From: Actinomadura physcomitrii
GTDB lineage: Bacteria; Actinomycetota; Actinomycetes; Streptosporangiales; Streptosporangiaceae
Length of the DNA stretch: 64,000 nt
Assembly (NCBI RefSeq): GCF_008923205.2
Contig: NZ_WBMS02000004.1
Coordinates: 186,001 to 250,000 of the forward strand
Direction: 5' to 3'
Within the stretch, counting starts at the first letter, position 1; every line of letters begins with the position of its first letter. Shown here piece by piece: positions 16,645 through 26,315 of the stretch. Position numbers and translations under genes: made by a program. Below the pieces are notes generated by a model. That model saw only the letters and a list, made by a program, of their open reading frames with translations. It was not told the DNA's origin and did no database searches.

Positions 16645-18531
16645 ATGGCCCGTATGACCTGCGGCGTCTTCCTCGAACTGCTCGCCCGCGAGGCGTCCCC
16701 CGTCGAGTTCGAGGGGCCGCTCGTGCAGGCGCGGGCGCAGGGCGCCTCGGCGACGGTCCTGGCGGAGCTGGAGGCGGCGAAGCTCGCCGCGCTGCGGGTC
16801 CGGTCGATCATGCGGCGGCACGCCCGCCGGGAGGCCGAGCTCGCGGCGCTGTTCGACACCGCGGGCGACCTCGCCGGGCTCCGTGACCTCGACGCGGTGC
16901 TGGAGGCGATCACGCGGCGCGCGCGGCGGCTGCTGAGCGCCGACATCGCGTACCTGACGCTGAACGACGACGAGCGCGGCGAGACCTACATGCGGGTCAC
17001 CGACGGGTCGGTGTCGGCGGCGTTCCGGCGGCTGCGGCTGCCGATGGGGACGGGCCTGGTGGGCCTTGTCGCGCAGAACGCAATGCCGTACACGAGCGCG
17101 CACTACCTCGGCGACGAGCAGTTCCGGCACCGCGGGTTCATCGACTCGGCGGTGGCCGAGGAGGGCATCGTCGCGATCCTCGGCGTGCCGATGCGGCTCG
17201 GCAGCCGCGTGATCGGGGTGCTGACGGCGGCGAACCGCAGCGAGCGCCCGTTCGACCAGGAGGAGGTCGCGCTGCTGGGGTCGCTGGCGGCGCACGCGGC
17301 GGTCGCGATCGACAACGCCCGCCTTCTGGAGGAGACGCGGACCGCGCTGGAGGAGCTGAGCGCCGCCAACGAGGTCATCAAGGCGCGTAGCGCGGCCGTA
17401 GAGCAGGCGGCGCGCGCGCACGACCGGATGACGGCGGTGGTGGTGCGCGGCGGCGGCGTCGAGGACGTCGCGGCCGTCGTCACCGAGCTGCTGGGCGGCA
17501 CCCTGCACGTCCTGGACGCCGACGGCCGGCACCTCGCCACGACGGGAGCCGAGTCGGCGTCGCTGAGCGACGAGGAGCTGTCCGGCGTGATGGCGTCGGC
17601 GCACTCGGCGCGCGCGCAGGGCCGCACCGTCCGCCGCGGCGACCTGTGGATCGCCTCGGTGACGACCGGCGACGAGATGCTCGGCACGCTTGTGCTGCGC
17701 ACCGCCGACGAGGTGTCCGGCGCCGACCAGCGCATCCTGGAGCGGGCCGCGCTCGTGACCGCGCTGCTGGTGCTGTTCCAGCGCAGCGTGACCGAGGCGG
17801 AGGGCCGCGTCCGCGGCGAGCTGCTCGACGACCTGCTGTCGGACCGGCGGACGGACGCCGACACGCTGATCGTCCGGGCCCGGCGGGTGAACGTCGACCT
17901 GAACGCGCCGCACGTGCTGCTGTGCGCCCGGTACGAGTCGCACGACCACCGGCCGCGCGCCGCCTTCTGGGCGTCGTCGTTCGCGGCGGTCGAGCACGGC
18001 CTGGCCGCCGCGCGCGGCGACGAGATCGTCCTGCTCCTGCCGGGCGAGCGGCCCGGCGACGCGGCGCGCCGCGTCGCCAAGGAGCTCGGCGCCTCGCTCG
18101 GCCGCCCCGCGACCGTCGGCGCGGCGGGCCCGGTGCGCGGGCCGTCCGAGATCGCGGCGGCGCACCTGGAGGCGCGGCGCTGCGCGGACGCGCTGCTCGC
18201 CCTCGGCCGCCGCGGGGACGGCGCCGGCGCGTCCGAGCTGGGCTTCGTCGGCCTGCTCATCGGCGACGCGCGGGACGTCCCGGGCTTCCTCGGCGGCACG
18301 CTCGGCCCCGTCCTGGACTACGACGAGCGGCGCGGCACGGCGCTCGTGCAGACGCTGGACGCCTACTTCGGCACGGGCGGCAGCCTGTCCCGGACGGCGG
18401 AGCGCCTGCACATCCACGTCAACACCGTCAGCCAGCGCCTGGACCGCATCTCCCGCCTCCTCGGCGACGACTGGCAGTCCCCCGAACGCGCCCTGGAACT
18501 CCAGCTGGCCCTCCGCCTCCACCGCCTCTCC

Positions 18532-18537
<6 letters not shown>
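16645..18537 (+). CDS. GAF-PucR family transcriptional regulator
   Basis: 630 residues. A GAF domain (about 60-220, with LLSADIAYLTLNDDERGETY and IVAILGVPMRLGSRVIGVLT) is followed by a helical linker, a CdaR/GGDEF-like middle domain and a C-terminal PucR HTH (GSLSRTAERLHIHVNTVSQR then LDRISRLLG). PucR-type proteins are usually activators responding to pathway substrates. Start ATG 16645 lies 2 nt after the SDR stop; ATG 16654 is an alternative. Its TGA stop falls inside the outer arm of the repeat at 18532-18611. Confidence 0.9.
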
Positions 18538-18605
<68 letters not shown>

Positions 18606-18611
<6 letters not shown>

Positions 18612-19535
18612 TTCCAGGAGGGTGCGGGCGGTGCCCCACACGCCGCGGCGGAACACCAGCACCACCACGATGAAGATCGCGCCGGTGATGATCCCGGTCT
18701 CCTGGAAGCCGGCCGTGGCGAGGCGGTCGTTCAGCTCCACGATCAGCGCGGCGCCGATCGCGCCTCCCCACAGCGTGCCGATGCCGCCGAGGACCACCAT
18801 CATCACGGCCTGCCCGGACGTCGTCCAGTAGACGCCGTCCAGGGACGCGAACCCGTGGCCTATGGCGAACAGGCCGCCGCCCAGCCCCGACAGGGCCGCC
18901 GACAGGACGAACACCAGCAGCTTGTAGCGGTCGATGCTGTAGCCCAGCGCGCGCGCACGCGCCGAGTTGTCGCGGATGGACACCAGCACGCGGCCGAACG
19001 GCGACCGGACGATCCGCCACGCGACGAACAGGCCGGCGAGGATGAACGGCAGTCCCGCGTAGTAGAAGAAGAACGGGTCGGACAGGTCGACGCCGAAGAA
19101 GTCCCTCGGGATGCCCTGCAGGCCGTTCTCCCCGCCCGTCACGTCCCGCCACTGGTTCGCGACGAAGTACACCATCTGCGCGAACGCCAGGGTGACCATC
19201 GCGAAGTAGATGCCGCGCAGCCGGATGGACAGGTACCCGATCGGGACGGCCAGCACCGCGGAGAACGCCGCGCCGCCCAGCACCGCGACCGGGAACGGCA
19301 GCCCGGAGTGCACCGCGATCAGGCCCGTCGCGTACGCGGCGGACCCCCAGAACGCGGCGTGCCCGAACGACAGCAGCCCGGTGAAGCCGAGCAGCAGGTC
19401 GACGGCGGCGGCGAACAGCGCCCAGCAGGCGATGTCCAGCGCGACCGGCGGGTAGACGAACCACGGCAGCAGCAGCGCCGCGACGAGCCCGATGACCAGC
19501 AGCACCGGGCGTCCGGCCAGCCTGGACAGGATCAC
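18606..19535 (-). CDS. livM: Branched-chain amino acid type ABC transporter permease (LivM)
   Basis: 309 residues with eight to ten hydrophobic segments and the LivM block LLGFTGLLSFGHAAFWGSAA, YLSIRLRGIYFAMVTLAFAQ and VVLGGIGTLWGGAIGAALIV, including the EAA-like coupling region SIRDNSARARALGYS. GTG 19533-19535 follows GAGGAGG and overlaps the livH stop by 4 nt. It is last of five co-directional liv genes. Substrate in this context may be a carboxylate such as 3-hydroxybutyrate rather than an amino acid. Confidence 0.93.
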
Positions 19536-20392
19536 AGTGCCTCCTCTCTGCCGAACAGGCCCGCCGGGCGCCACAGCAGCACGGCCGCCATCAGGATGAA
19601 CACGAGCGTCTGCGACAGCGACGGCGCGTAGTAGTTGCCGAGCGCCGAGACGATCCCGACCGCGAACCCGGCCGCGACCGACCCGAACACCGAGCCGAGG
19701 CCGCCGATCACCACCACGGCGAACACCGTGATGATCAGGTCGGCGCCCATCAGCGGGTTGACCGCCCGCATCGGGGCGGCGAGCACGCCGGCGAACGCGG
19801 CGAGCGCGACGCCGAACCCGAACACCGGCGTCACCCAGCGGGCCACGTCGATGCCGAGCGCGCGGGTCAGCTCCGGCCGCTCGGTCGCCGCCCGGACGAT
19901 CATGCCGACGCGGGTGCGGGTCAGCACGACCCATACCGCCCCGCACACCACGACCGACACCGCCAGCACGAACACCTGGTAGGCGGGGTAGTCGAACAGG
20001 CCGAGGTCGATGGAGCCGCCCAGCGCGGACGGCCGCGGGTACGGCTGGGACTGCACCCCGTACTCCCGCTTGACCAGGTCCTGCAGGATCAGGGCGAGGC
20101 CGAAGGTGAACAGGAAGTTGTAGAGCGGGTCGAGCGGCGCCAGGCGGCGGATGAACAGCCGCTCCAGCACCGTCCCGGCGACGCCCAGCACGACCGGGAC
20201 GAGCGGCAGCGCGACCCAGAAGTTCACGCCCCACGAGTCGAGCAGGACGTAGGAGCCGAACGCGCCCAGCATGTAGAACGCGCCGTGCGCGAAGTTGACC
20301 ACGCCGAGCATCCCGAAGATGACGGCGAGGCCGAGGGCGAGCAGGGCGTAGAACGCCCCGCCCACCAGCCCGTTGAACGCCTGTTGCAGCAC
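19532..20392 (-). CDS. livH: Branched-chain amino acid type ABC transporter permease (LivH)
   Basis: 286 residues. It has LNGLVGGAFYALLALGLAVI-like N-terminal packing, FGMLGVVNFAHGAFYMLGAF, the loop RTRVGMIVRAATERPELTRA (EAA-type coupling helix) and VFAVVVIGGLGSVFGSVAAG. All are hallmarks of LivH inner-membrane subunits. It pairs with LivM. It follows the binding-protein gene by 11 nt and overlaps livM. Confidence 0.93.
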   Translation of the reverse strand: MLQQAFNGLVGGAFYALLALGLAVIFGMLGVVNFAHGAFYMLGAFGSYVLLDSWGVNFWVALPLVPVVLGVAGTVLERLFIRRLAPLDPLYNFLFTFGLALILQDLVKREYGVQSQPYPRPSALGGSIDLGLFDYPAYQVFVLAVSVVVCGAVWVVLTRTRVGMIVRAATERPELTRALGIDVARWVTPVFGFGVALAAFAGVLAAPMRAVNPLMGADLIITVFAVVVIGGLGSVFGSVAAGFAVGIVSALGNYYAPSLSQTLVFILMAAVLLWRPAGLFGREEAL

Positions 20393-20403
20393 GCCGGGCC
20401 CGC

Positions 20404-21642
20404 CTAGAGCTTGCAGGCGGGGTCGGGCTGCTGGAACGCCTGCGCCGCCGGGATCGTCTTGAGGATCTTCTCGTAGTCCCAGGGCTCCTTGACCTCGGAG
20501 CCGGGCTTCACCTGCGCGATGTAGGCGTCGTGGACGAGGAGGTGGTCCTGCGGCCGGATGGTGCCGGTGGCGGTGAACACGTCGTTGACCTGGTGGCCTT
20601 CGAGCTGCTTCACCACGTCGCCGGACTTGTCGGTGCCGCCGCGCTGCACCGCCTCCAGGTACTGCAGGGCAGCGGAGTAGTCGGCAGCGTGCACGGCCGT
20701 CGGGCGCTTGCCGGTCTTGGCCTGGAACTTGTCCGCCCAGGCGCGGTTGCCCTGGTTGGCGTTCCAGTACCAGAAGTCGGTGAAGCGCGTGCCGGCGAGG
20801 GCGTCCGGGCCGAGCGAGTGGATGTCGGTGAGGAACATCAGGCCCGTCGCGAGGCCGACGCCCTTGTCGCGCAGCTTGTACTCGTTGTACTGCTTCACCA
20901 GGTTGACGAGGTCGCCGCCCGCCTGCATGGCGCCGAGCACCTGCGGCTTCGGATTCAGCCCCGGCGCCTTCAGCAGGAACGTCGAGAAGTTGTCGTTCGG
21001 GAACGGCGTCGGGTCGGACTTGACGACCGTGCCGCCCGTCTCCTTCACGGCCGCGCTGAACGTCTTCTGCATGTCCTGCCCGAACGCGTAGTCCGGGTAG
21101 ACGATGTACCAGTTCTTCGAGCCGTCCTTGGTGACCTCGCTACCGGTCCCGTGGGCCAGCATGTAGCTGTTGTAGCCGTAGTGGAAGGTGTACTTGTTGC
21201 ACTGCTTGCCCTCCAGCTCGGTGGAGGCGGCGCCGACGTCGATGAACAGCTTCTTCTTGTTCTTGGCGACGGTCGCGACGGCGAGGGCGGCCGACGAGGT
21301 CGGCACGTCCACGATCAGGTCGGCCTTCTGCCGGTCGTACAGCTCCTGCGCCTTGGAGTTGGCGACGTCCGGCTTGTTCTGGTGGTCGGCGTCCACCACC
21401 TCGATCTTCTTCGCGACGGCCTTGCCGCCGTACTTCGCCTTGTAGTCGGCGACGGCCATCTTCACCGCCTCGACGGCGTTCTTGCCCGACAGGTCGGCGT
21501 ACACGCCGGACTCGTCGGTGAGGACGGCGAGGACCACCTTGCCGTCGCTGATCTTTCCCCCGCCCCCGCCGGGTCCGCCCGCGCAGCCGGCCAGCAGCGC
21601 TCCGGCGGTGGCGAGCGCCGCCGAACGTCGCACAAGTGTCAT
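20404..21642 (-). CDS. ABC transporter substrate-binding lipoprotein (LivJ/LivK family)
   Basis: 412 residues. The signal peptide with lipobox LLAGC places the lipidated Cys at residue 20, followed by a Gly-rich linker. The mature part is a type I periplasmic-binding fold (VVLAVLTDESGVYADLSGKN, IEVVDADHQNKPDVANSKAQ, YIVYPDYAFGQDMQ). FHYGYNSYMLAHGT and the scarcity of known amino-acid contacts resemble actinobacterial homologues of unclear ligand. It lies between livF and livH, an order common in actinobacteria. Confidence 0.9.
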   Translation of the reverse strand: MTLVRRSAALATAGALLAGCAGGPGGGGGKISDGKVVLAVLTDESGVYADLSGKNAVEAVKMAVADYKAKYGGKAVAKKIEVVDADHQNKPDVANSKAQELYDRQKADLIVDVPTSSAALAVATVAKNKKKLFIDVGAASTELEGKQCNKYTFHYGYNSYMLAHGTGSEVTKDGSKNWYIVYPDYAFGQDMQKTFSAAVKETGGTVVKSDPTPFPNDNFSTFLLKAPGLNPKPQVLGAMQAGGDLVNLVKQYNEYKLRDKGVGLATGLMFLTDIHSLGPDALAGTRFTDFWYWNANQGNRAWADKFQAKTGKRPTAVHAADYSAALQYLEAVQRGGTDKSGDVVKQLEGHQVNDVFTATGTIRPQDHLLVHDAYIAQVKPGSEVKEPWDYEKILKTIPAAQAFQQPDPACKL

Positions 21643-21672
21643 CGGGGTTCTCCCTGCCGTGTTCGAGGTTTC

Positions 21673-22377
21673 TCAGATTCCGAGGTAGTCGAGGAGTTCG
21701 CCCTCGCGGGCGCGGACCTCGTCGTTGTCCAGCGACTCGACGACGCGGCCCTCCGCGAGCAGGTGGTGGCGGTCGGCCACGGTCGCGGCGAAGTGCACGT
21801 TCTGCTCGATGAGCAGGACGGTGACGCCGGCGGCCTTGACCTCGCGCAGGATCGCGCCGATCTGCTGGACGATCAGCGGCGACAGGCCCTCGGTGGGCTC
21901 GTCGCACAGCAGCAGCCGGGCGCCGGTCCGCAGCACCCGGGCCAGCGCGAGCATCTGCTGCTCGCCGCCCGACAGCTTCGTCCCGGGGAACCGGCGCCGC
22001 TCCCGCAGCCGCGGGAACGTCTCGTACACCCGCTCCAGCGGCCACGGCTCGGCGCCGCCTCCCGGCCGCGCGACGGGCGGGAGGGTGAGGTTCTCCTCGA
22101 CGGAGAGCGTCGCGAATATGCCGCGGTCGTCCGGGACGTAGCCGAGCCCGCGGCGCGCCCTCTTGTGCGGGCCCAGCGCGGTGATGTCGTCGCCGAGGAA
22201 CTCGATCGTCCCCTTGGCGTCCTTGTGGAGGCCCATGAGGCAGCGCAGCAGAGTGGTCTTGCCCGCGCCGTTGCGCCCGACCAGCGTGACGATCTCGCCC
22301 TCGTCGACGCGCAGCGACACCTCGCGCAGCGCCTGCGCCTCGCCGTACCAGGCCGACAGTCCGTCAATGCGCAGCAT
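21673..22377 (-). CDS. livF: ABC transporter ATP-binding protein (LivF)
   Basis: 234 residues. Walker A GRNGAGKTTLLRCLMG, signature KLSGGEQQMLALARVLRTGA, Walker B LLLCDEPTEGLSP, H-loop LLIEQNVHFA. The sequence GLSPLIVQQIGAILREVKAA and the ADRHHLLAEGRVV end are standard LivF. The ATG lies 14 nt upstream of the livG stop, so both ATPases are translationally coupled. Confidence 0.94.
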   Translation of the reverse strand: MLRIDGLSAWYGEAQALREVSLRVDEGEIVTLVGRNGAGKTTLLRCLMGLHKDAKGTIEFLGDDITALGPHKRARRGLGYVPDDRGIFATLSVEENLTLPPVARPGGGAEPWPLERVYETFPRLRERRRFPGTKLSGGEQQMLALARVLRTGARLLLCDEPTEGLSPLIVQQIGAILREVKAAGVTVLLIEQNVHFAATVADRHHLLAEGRVVESLDNDEVRAREGELLDYLGI

Positions 22378-23149
22378 TGGAGTCTCCGAGGTAGGCGGTG
22401 ACGACGCGGGGGTCGTGGCGGATCTCGGCGTACGGTCCCTCGACGAGCACGCGGCCCTGCTGCAGCACCGTGACCCGGTCGGCGAGGCTGGAGACGACGC
22501 TCATGTTGTGCTCGACCATCACGACGGTCAGCGTCCTGCCGCCCGTCTCGCGGACCCGCTGGATCAGCCGGACGGTGCGGTCGACGTCCTCCACGCCCAT
22601 CCCGGCGGTCGGCTCGTCCAGCAGCAGCACCTTCGGGTCCAGCGCGAGGGCGAGCGCCAGTTCCAGCGCGCGCTTGCGGCCGTAGGCGAGGGCGCCGGCG
22701 GGCGTCGCGCCGTGGCCGTCCAGGCCGACCTGTTCGAGCAGCTCGGCGGCGCGGCCGGAGAAGCGGCGCAGCGCCTTGTCCGAGCGCCAGAACCGCCAGC
22801 CGAGCCCGGTCCGGCCGGCCAGCGCCAACTCGACGTGCTGGAGCGGGGTCAGCTCCGCGAACAGGCTGGTGATCTGGAACGAGCGGGCCAGGCCTAGCCG
22901 CGCGACGTGCTCGGGGCTGCGCCCGGCGAGCTCGTGCGGGCCGAGCCGGACGCTGCCCGCCGTCGGCTTCAGGAAGCCGGTGAGCAGGTTGAACAGCGTG
23001 GTCTTGCCCGCGCCGTTCGGCCCGACCAGCGCGTGCACCGAGCCCTCGGCGACGTCCAGGTCGACGCCGTCCACGGCCCGGAAGCCGCGGAACTCCCTGA
23101 CCAGGCCGCGCGCCGCCAGCACCGGGGACCCGGGAACGGGACCGGCCAT
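22364..23149 (-). CDS. livG: ABC transporter ATP-binding protein (LivG)
   Basis: 261 residues. Walker A GPNGAGKTTLFNLLTGFLKP, the LivG-specific ARSFQITSLFAELTPLQHVE, a divergent signature LAYGRKRALELALALALDPK (normal for LivG, where SYG replaces SGG), Walker B VLLLDEPTAGMG and MVEHNMSVVSSLADRV. First gene of the liv operon. The upstream region carries CCCACAT boxes. Confidence 0.93.
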   Translation of the reverse strand: MAGPVPGSPVLAARGLVREFRGFRAVDGVDLDVAEGSVHALVGPNGAGKTTLFNLLTGFLKPTAGSVRLGPHELAGRSPEHVARLGLARSFQITSLFAELTPLQHVELALAGRTGLGWRFWRSDKALRRFSGRAAELLEQVGLDGHGATPAGALAYGRKRALELALALALDPKVLLLDEPTAGMGVEDVDRTVRLIQRVRETGGRTLTVVMVEHNMSVVSSLADRVTVLQQGRVLVEGPYAEIRHDPRVVTAYLGDSNAAH

Positions 23150-23435
23150 GCGCCCTCCTCGCGTTCCTCAGCGTTCATCGCTGCGATCAGTGACCCGGAC
23201 CACACCGGGTCGCCGTGACCGGGAACGCTAAATCCCGTCCGGAGACCGGACCATGTGAGCCGCACCCACATTCCGGCCGCCCGATACGGGCGTGACCCAC
23301 ATCACGTGCAGGTCACGGCCGCCGGCACATGCCGCCGCGCCCGGATATGTGGGCCGCGCACGTGGCCGCGCCCGCGGGCGCTCACGACCATGACGGCACC
23401 CGTCCCCGCCCCGGGGACCCGCCGAAGGAGCCGGG
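23150..23435. promoter_or_regulatory. Divergent promoter region with CCCACAT boxes
   Basis: This gap separates the liv operon from the secreted esterase gene. CCCACAT occurs at 23265-23271 and 23296-23302 (31 bp apart, about three helical turns) and inverted at 23347-23353. A related CCACAT precedes the SDR/PucR operon at 15814. The esterase gene has AAGGAG before ATG 23436. A common activator for the three transcription units is inferred, not shown. Confidence 0.45.
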
Positions 23436-24761
23436 ATGCCGAAAGTCCGCAGCCTCCTGACCGCCACCGCTCTCACTGGCACCGCCCTCACCGCCACCGT
23501 CCCTACGCAGGCGCAGGCGCAGCCCGGTGCGTGCGCGCCTCGCGTGCCGGTCCCGGGCGCGCAGAAGCAGGTCACCGCGTGCCTCGACGACCTCACCACC
23601 GCGGGGACGGTCGCGTCCGGGCACACCGTCCCCGCCGACTGGGCGGGCCTGCAGTCCACCGCGACGAAGAACCCCGCGCACGTTCCAGGCGTCCAGATCG
23701 ACGGCTATTTCCCGGACACCTCGACGTTCAACACGAACAACGGCTGGAACCACGACGCGCAGTTCGTCATCCGGCTTCCCGAACACTGGACGGGCGGGCT
23801 CGTCGTCGCCGGCTCGCCCGGCAACCGCCGCCAGTACGCCAACGACTTCACCATCTCCGACTGGGCGCTCGCCAAGGGCTACGCCTACGCCGCCACCGAC
23901 AAGGGCAACAGCGGCACCGAGTTCTACAAGGACGGCAAGCGCCCCGGGGACGCGATGGTCGAGTGGAACGACCGGCTCACCCAGCTCACCCGCGCCGCCA
24001 AGAAGGTCGTGGCCCGCCGCTACGGGCGCTCACCCCGCCGCACCTACGCCGCGGGCATCTCCAACGGCGGCTACCTCGTCCGCTGGCAGCTCGAAAACCA
24101 CCCCGAGCTGTACGACGGCGGTATCGACGCCGAAGGCACGCTGTGGCGGGCGGACGGCCCTAACCTGTTCACGTACCTGCCGTCGATCCTGCGCGCGTAC
24201 CCGTCGTACGCGGCCACCGGCGACCCGTCCGCCCACAAGGCGCTCCTTGACGCCGGTCTAGCACCGGGCTCGGAGTTCCTGTGGCCGTTCCACGACCAGG
24301 TGTACTGGGACCTCACCCAGACCATCTACCGCAAGGAGTTCGACCCGTCCTACGCCGGTGATGAGGCGGACTACAACTACGCCGCGCGCCCCCGGTCCGT
24401 CCACAAGGCGGTCGACCGCGTCGCTCTCACCGGCCGCATCCGCAAGCCGCTCATCACCTTGCAGGGCACGTACGACTCGCTCCTGCCGATCAGCACCGAC
24501 TCCGACGTCTACGCCAAGATGGTCCGCGCCCGCGGCTCCGCGCTCTACCGGTACTACCGCGTGGAGGCCGCCAACCACGTCGACGGCCTCTACGACACCT
24601 ATCCCGACAGGCTCCGCCCGCTGCTGCCGTGCATGCGCAGCGCGTTCACGGCGCTGGAAGCCTGGACGACCCGTCACCAGTCGCCGCCGAAGAGCGCGCC
24701 CCTGCCCCGCCCGGCGACCGGCGACCTCGCCAACACGTGTTCGCTGGAGGCCGCCCCGTAG
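23436..24761 (+). CDS. Secreted alpha/beta hydrolase (tannase or 3-hydroxybutyrate-oligomer hydrolase type)
   Basis: 441 residues. The first 28 residues form a Sec-type signal ending QAQAQ. The probable nucleophile is Ser in YAAGISNGGYLVRW. LPEHWTGGLVVAGSPGNRRQ forms the oxyanion region, LQGTYDSLLPIS the acid and ANHVDGLYD the His. The S-N-G context resembles the SVSNG motif of bacterial 3-hydroxybutyrate-oligomer hydrolases more than the C-S-T-G-G elbow of tannases, but the protein is much shorter than the Ralstonia enzyme. Divergence from liv and the nearby hydroxybutyrate-dehydrogenase-like gene favour an oligoester substrate. Substrate unproven. Confidence 0.7.
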   Translation: MPKVRSLLTATALTGTALTATVPTQAQAQPGACAPRVPVPGAQKQVTACLDDLTTAGTVASGHTVPADWAGLQSTATKNPAHVPGVQIDGYFPDTSTFNTNNGWNHDAQFVIRLPEHWTGGLVVAGSPGNRRQYANDFTISDWALAKGYAYAATDKGNSGTEFYKDGKRPGDAMVEWNDRLTQLTRAAKKVVARRYGRSPRRTYAAGISNGGYLVRWQLENHPELYDGGIDAEGTLWRADGPNLFTYLPSILRAYPSYAATGDPSAHKALLDAGLAPGSEFLWPFHDQVYWDLTQTIYRKEFDPSYAGDEADYNYAARPRSVHKAVDRVALTGRIRKPLITLQGTYDSLLPISTDSDVYAKMVRARGSALYRYYRVEAANHVDGLYDTYPDRLRPLLPCMRSAFTALEAWTTRHQSPPKSAPLPRPATGDLANTCSLEAAP

Positions 24762-24778
24762 CAGCCGGGCTCGTCCCA

Positions 24779-25804
24779 TCAGGCGGAGCGGGACCATTCG
24801 AGGAGGTCGCCGGCGGGCAGCGTGTTGATGACCCGGTCGGCGGGGACGGCGCAGCGGGCGGCCCGCTCGCACCCGAAGTGCTGCCAGTCGAGCTGCCCCG
24901 GCGCGTGCGCGTCGGAGTCGATCGAGAACCGGCACCCGGCCTCGACCGCGAGGCGCAGCAGCCGCTTCGGCGGGTCGAGGCGCTCCGGCCGCGAGTTGAT
25001 CTCCACGGCGACGTCGTAGGCGGCGCACGCGTCGAACACCAGGGCCGCGTCGAACTCCGACTCGGGCCGCAGCCCGCCCCGCTTCCCACCCGCCTTCACG
25101 ATCCGCCCCGTGCAGTGCCCGAGCACGTTCACGCGCGGGTCCGCGATCGCCGCGACCATGCGCTTGGTCATGGCGACCCGGTCCATGCGCAGCTTGGAGT
25201 GGACGCTGGCGACGACCACGTCCAGCCGGTCGAGGAGCTCCGGGTCCTGGTCGAGGGCGCCGTCGTCGAGGATGTCGACCTCGATGCCGGTGAGGATCCG
25301 GAACGGCGCGAGCTCCTCGTTCAGTTCGGCGACCACGTCGAGCTGGCGGCGGAGACGGTCGGCGGACAGGCCGTTCGCTACGGTCAGCCGCGGCGAGTGG
25401 TCGGTCAGGGCGAGGTACTCGTGGCCCAGCGAGCGCGCTGTCTCGGCCATCTCCCGGATCGGCGAACCGCCGTCGGACCAGTCGCTGTGGGTGTGCAGGT
25501 CGCCGCGCAGGGCCGAGCGGAGCGCGGCGGTCGCCTCGTCGAGCGGCTCGCCCTCGGTGGCCTCCAGCCGGCGCAGGTAGACCGGGGTCTCGCCGCGCAG
25601 CGCCTCTTCGATCACCAGCGCGGTGACCTTCCCGATCCCGGGCAGATCGGTCAGCGTGCCGGCGCGCGCCCGGTCCCGCAGCGCCTCCGGCGCCGTCGCC
25701 TCGACCAGATCGGCGGCCTTGCGGAAGGCCCGGACGCGGTAGGTCGGCTCATGCGCGCGCTCCAGCAGGAACGCGATGCGCCGCAGCGCTTCGACGGGCT
25801 CCAC
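24779..25804 (-). CDS. PHP-domain protein with HhH (PolX-like without polymerase)
   Basis: 341 residues. An N-terminal HhH region (ALRRIAFLLERAHEPTYRVR and LTDLPGIGKVTALVIEEAL) precedes a PHP phosphoesterase domain with metal ligands in GDLHTHSDWSDGGSP, ALTDHSPR, GIEVDIL, VVASVHSK, LGHCTGR and SIDSDAHAPGQLDW. In PolX these modules flank a nucleotidyltransferase domain, absent here. A metal-dependent DNA-end or nucleotide phosphoesterase is likely. GTG 25802-25804 is taken as start; GTG 25811-25813 is equally possible. Confidence 0.85.
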   Translation of the reverse strand: MEPVEALRRIAFLLERAHEPTYRVRAFRKAADLVEATAPEALRDRARAGTLTDLPGIGKVTALVIEEALRGETPVYLRRLEATEGEPLDEATAALRSALRGDLHTHSDWSDGGSPIREMAETARSLGHEYLALTDHSPRLTVANGLSADRLRRQLDVVAELNEELAPFRILTGIEVDILDDGALDQDPELLDRLDVVVASVHSKLRMDRVAMTKRMVAAIADPRVNVLGHCTGRIVKAGGKRGGLRPESEFDAALVFDACAAYDVAVEINSRPERLDPPKRLLRLAVEAGCRFSIDSDAHAPGQLDWQHFGCERAARCAVPADRVINTLPAGDLLEWSRSA

Positions 25805-25846
25805 GCCCTGCACGGTACCCAGGTATGACGCATACGTCGCACCCTG

Positions 25847-26200
25847 GTGGCATACGGGCGCGGCCGCGGTGTCTCTCAGCGGATCGCCCGGGAGCTGCAC
25901 GACGTGGTGGCGCACCACATGTCGATGATCGCGATCCAGGCGGAGGCCGCGCCGTACAAGGTCGAGGCCGTCCCCGACGAGACCCGCCGCGACCTGTCGG
26001 AGATCCGCGCGACCGCGCTCGACGCGCTGACCGAGATGCGCCGCATCCTCGGCGTGCTGCGCTCGGCGGACGGCGCCGAGACCGCGCCGCAGCCGAGCCT
26101 GGAACGCCTCGACGAGCTGGTCGCGACGCGCGCGGCACCGGGCTGACCGTCTCGGTGCGGCTCGGCGGCGACCTGGACGGGCTGCCGCCGGGCACGCCGA
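25847..26200 (+). pseudogene. Remnant of a HisKA_3 sensor histidine kinase
   Basis: From about 25868 the reading gives SQRIARELHDVVAHHMSMIA then IQAEAAPYKV and TEMRRILGVLR, the dimerisation and phospho-acceptor helices of an actinobacterial histidine kinase. The frame stops at 26146, and a different frame continues with GTGLTVSVRLGGDLDGLPPG before similarity is lost. No sensor part or ATPase domain remains, so this is a deletion remnant. A further unassigned in-frame stretch (ATLDARYQETGTEIARRR) runs into the next gene. Confidence 0.75.
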
Positions 26201-26315
26201 GGCGTACGCGGGCCCGGCGCCGCTCCCGGCGCTGTCGTCCGCGACGCTGGACGCCCGCTACCAGGAGACGGGCACGGAGATCGCCCGCCGGCGCCGGATG
26301 GTAGAAAGGCCGAAG

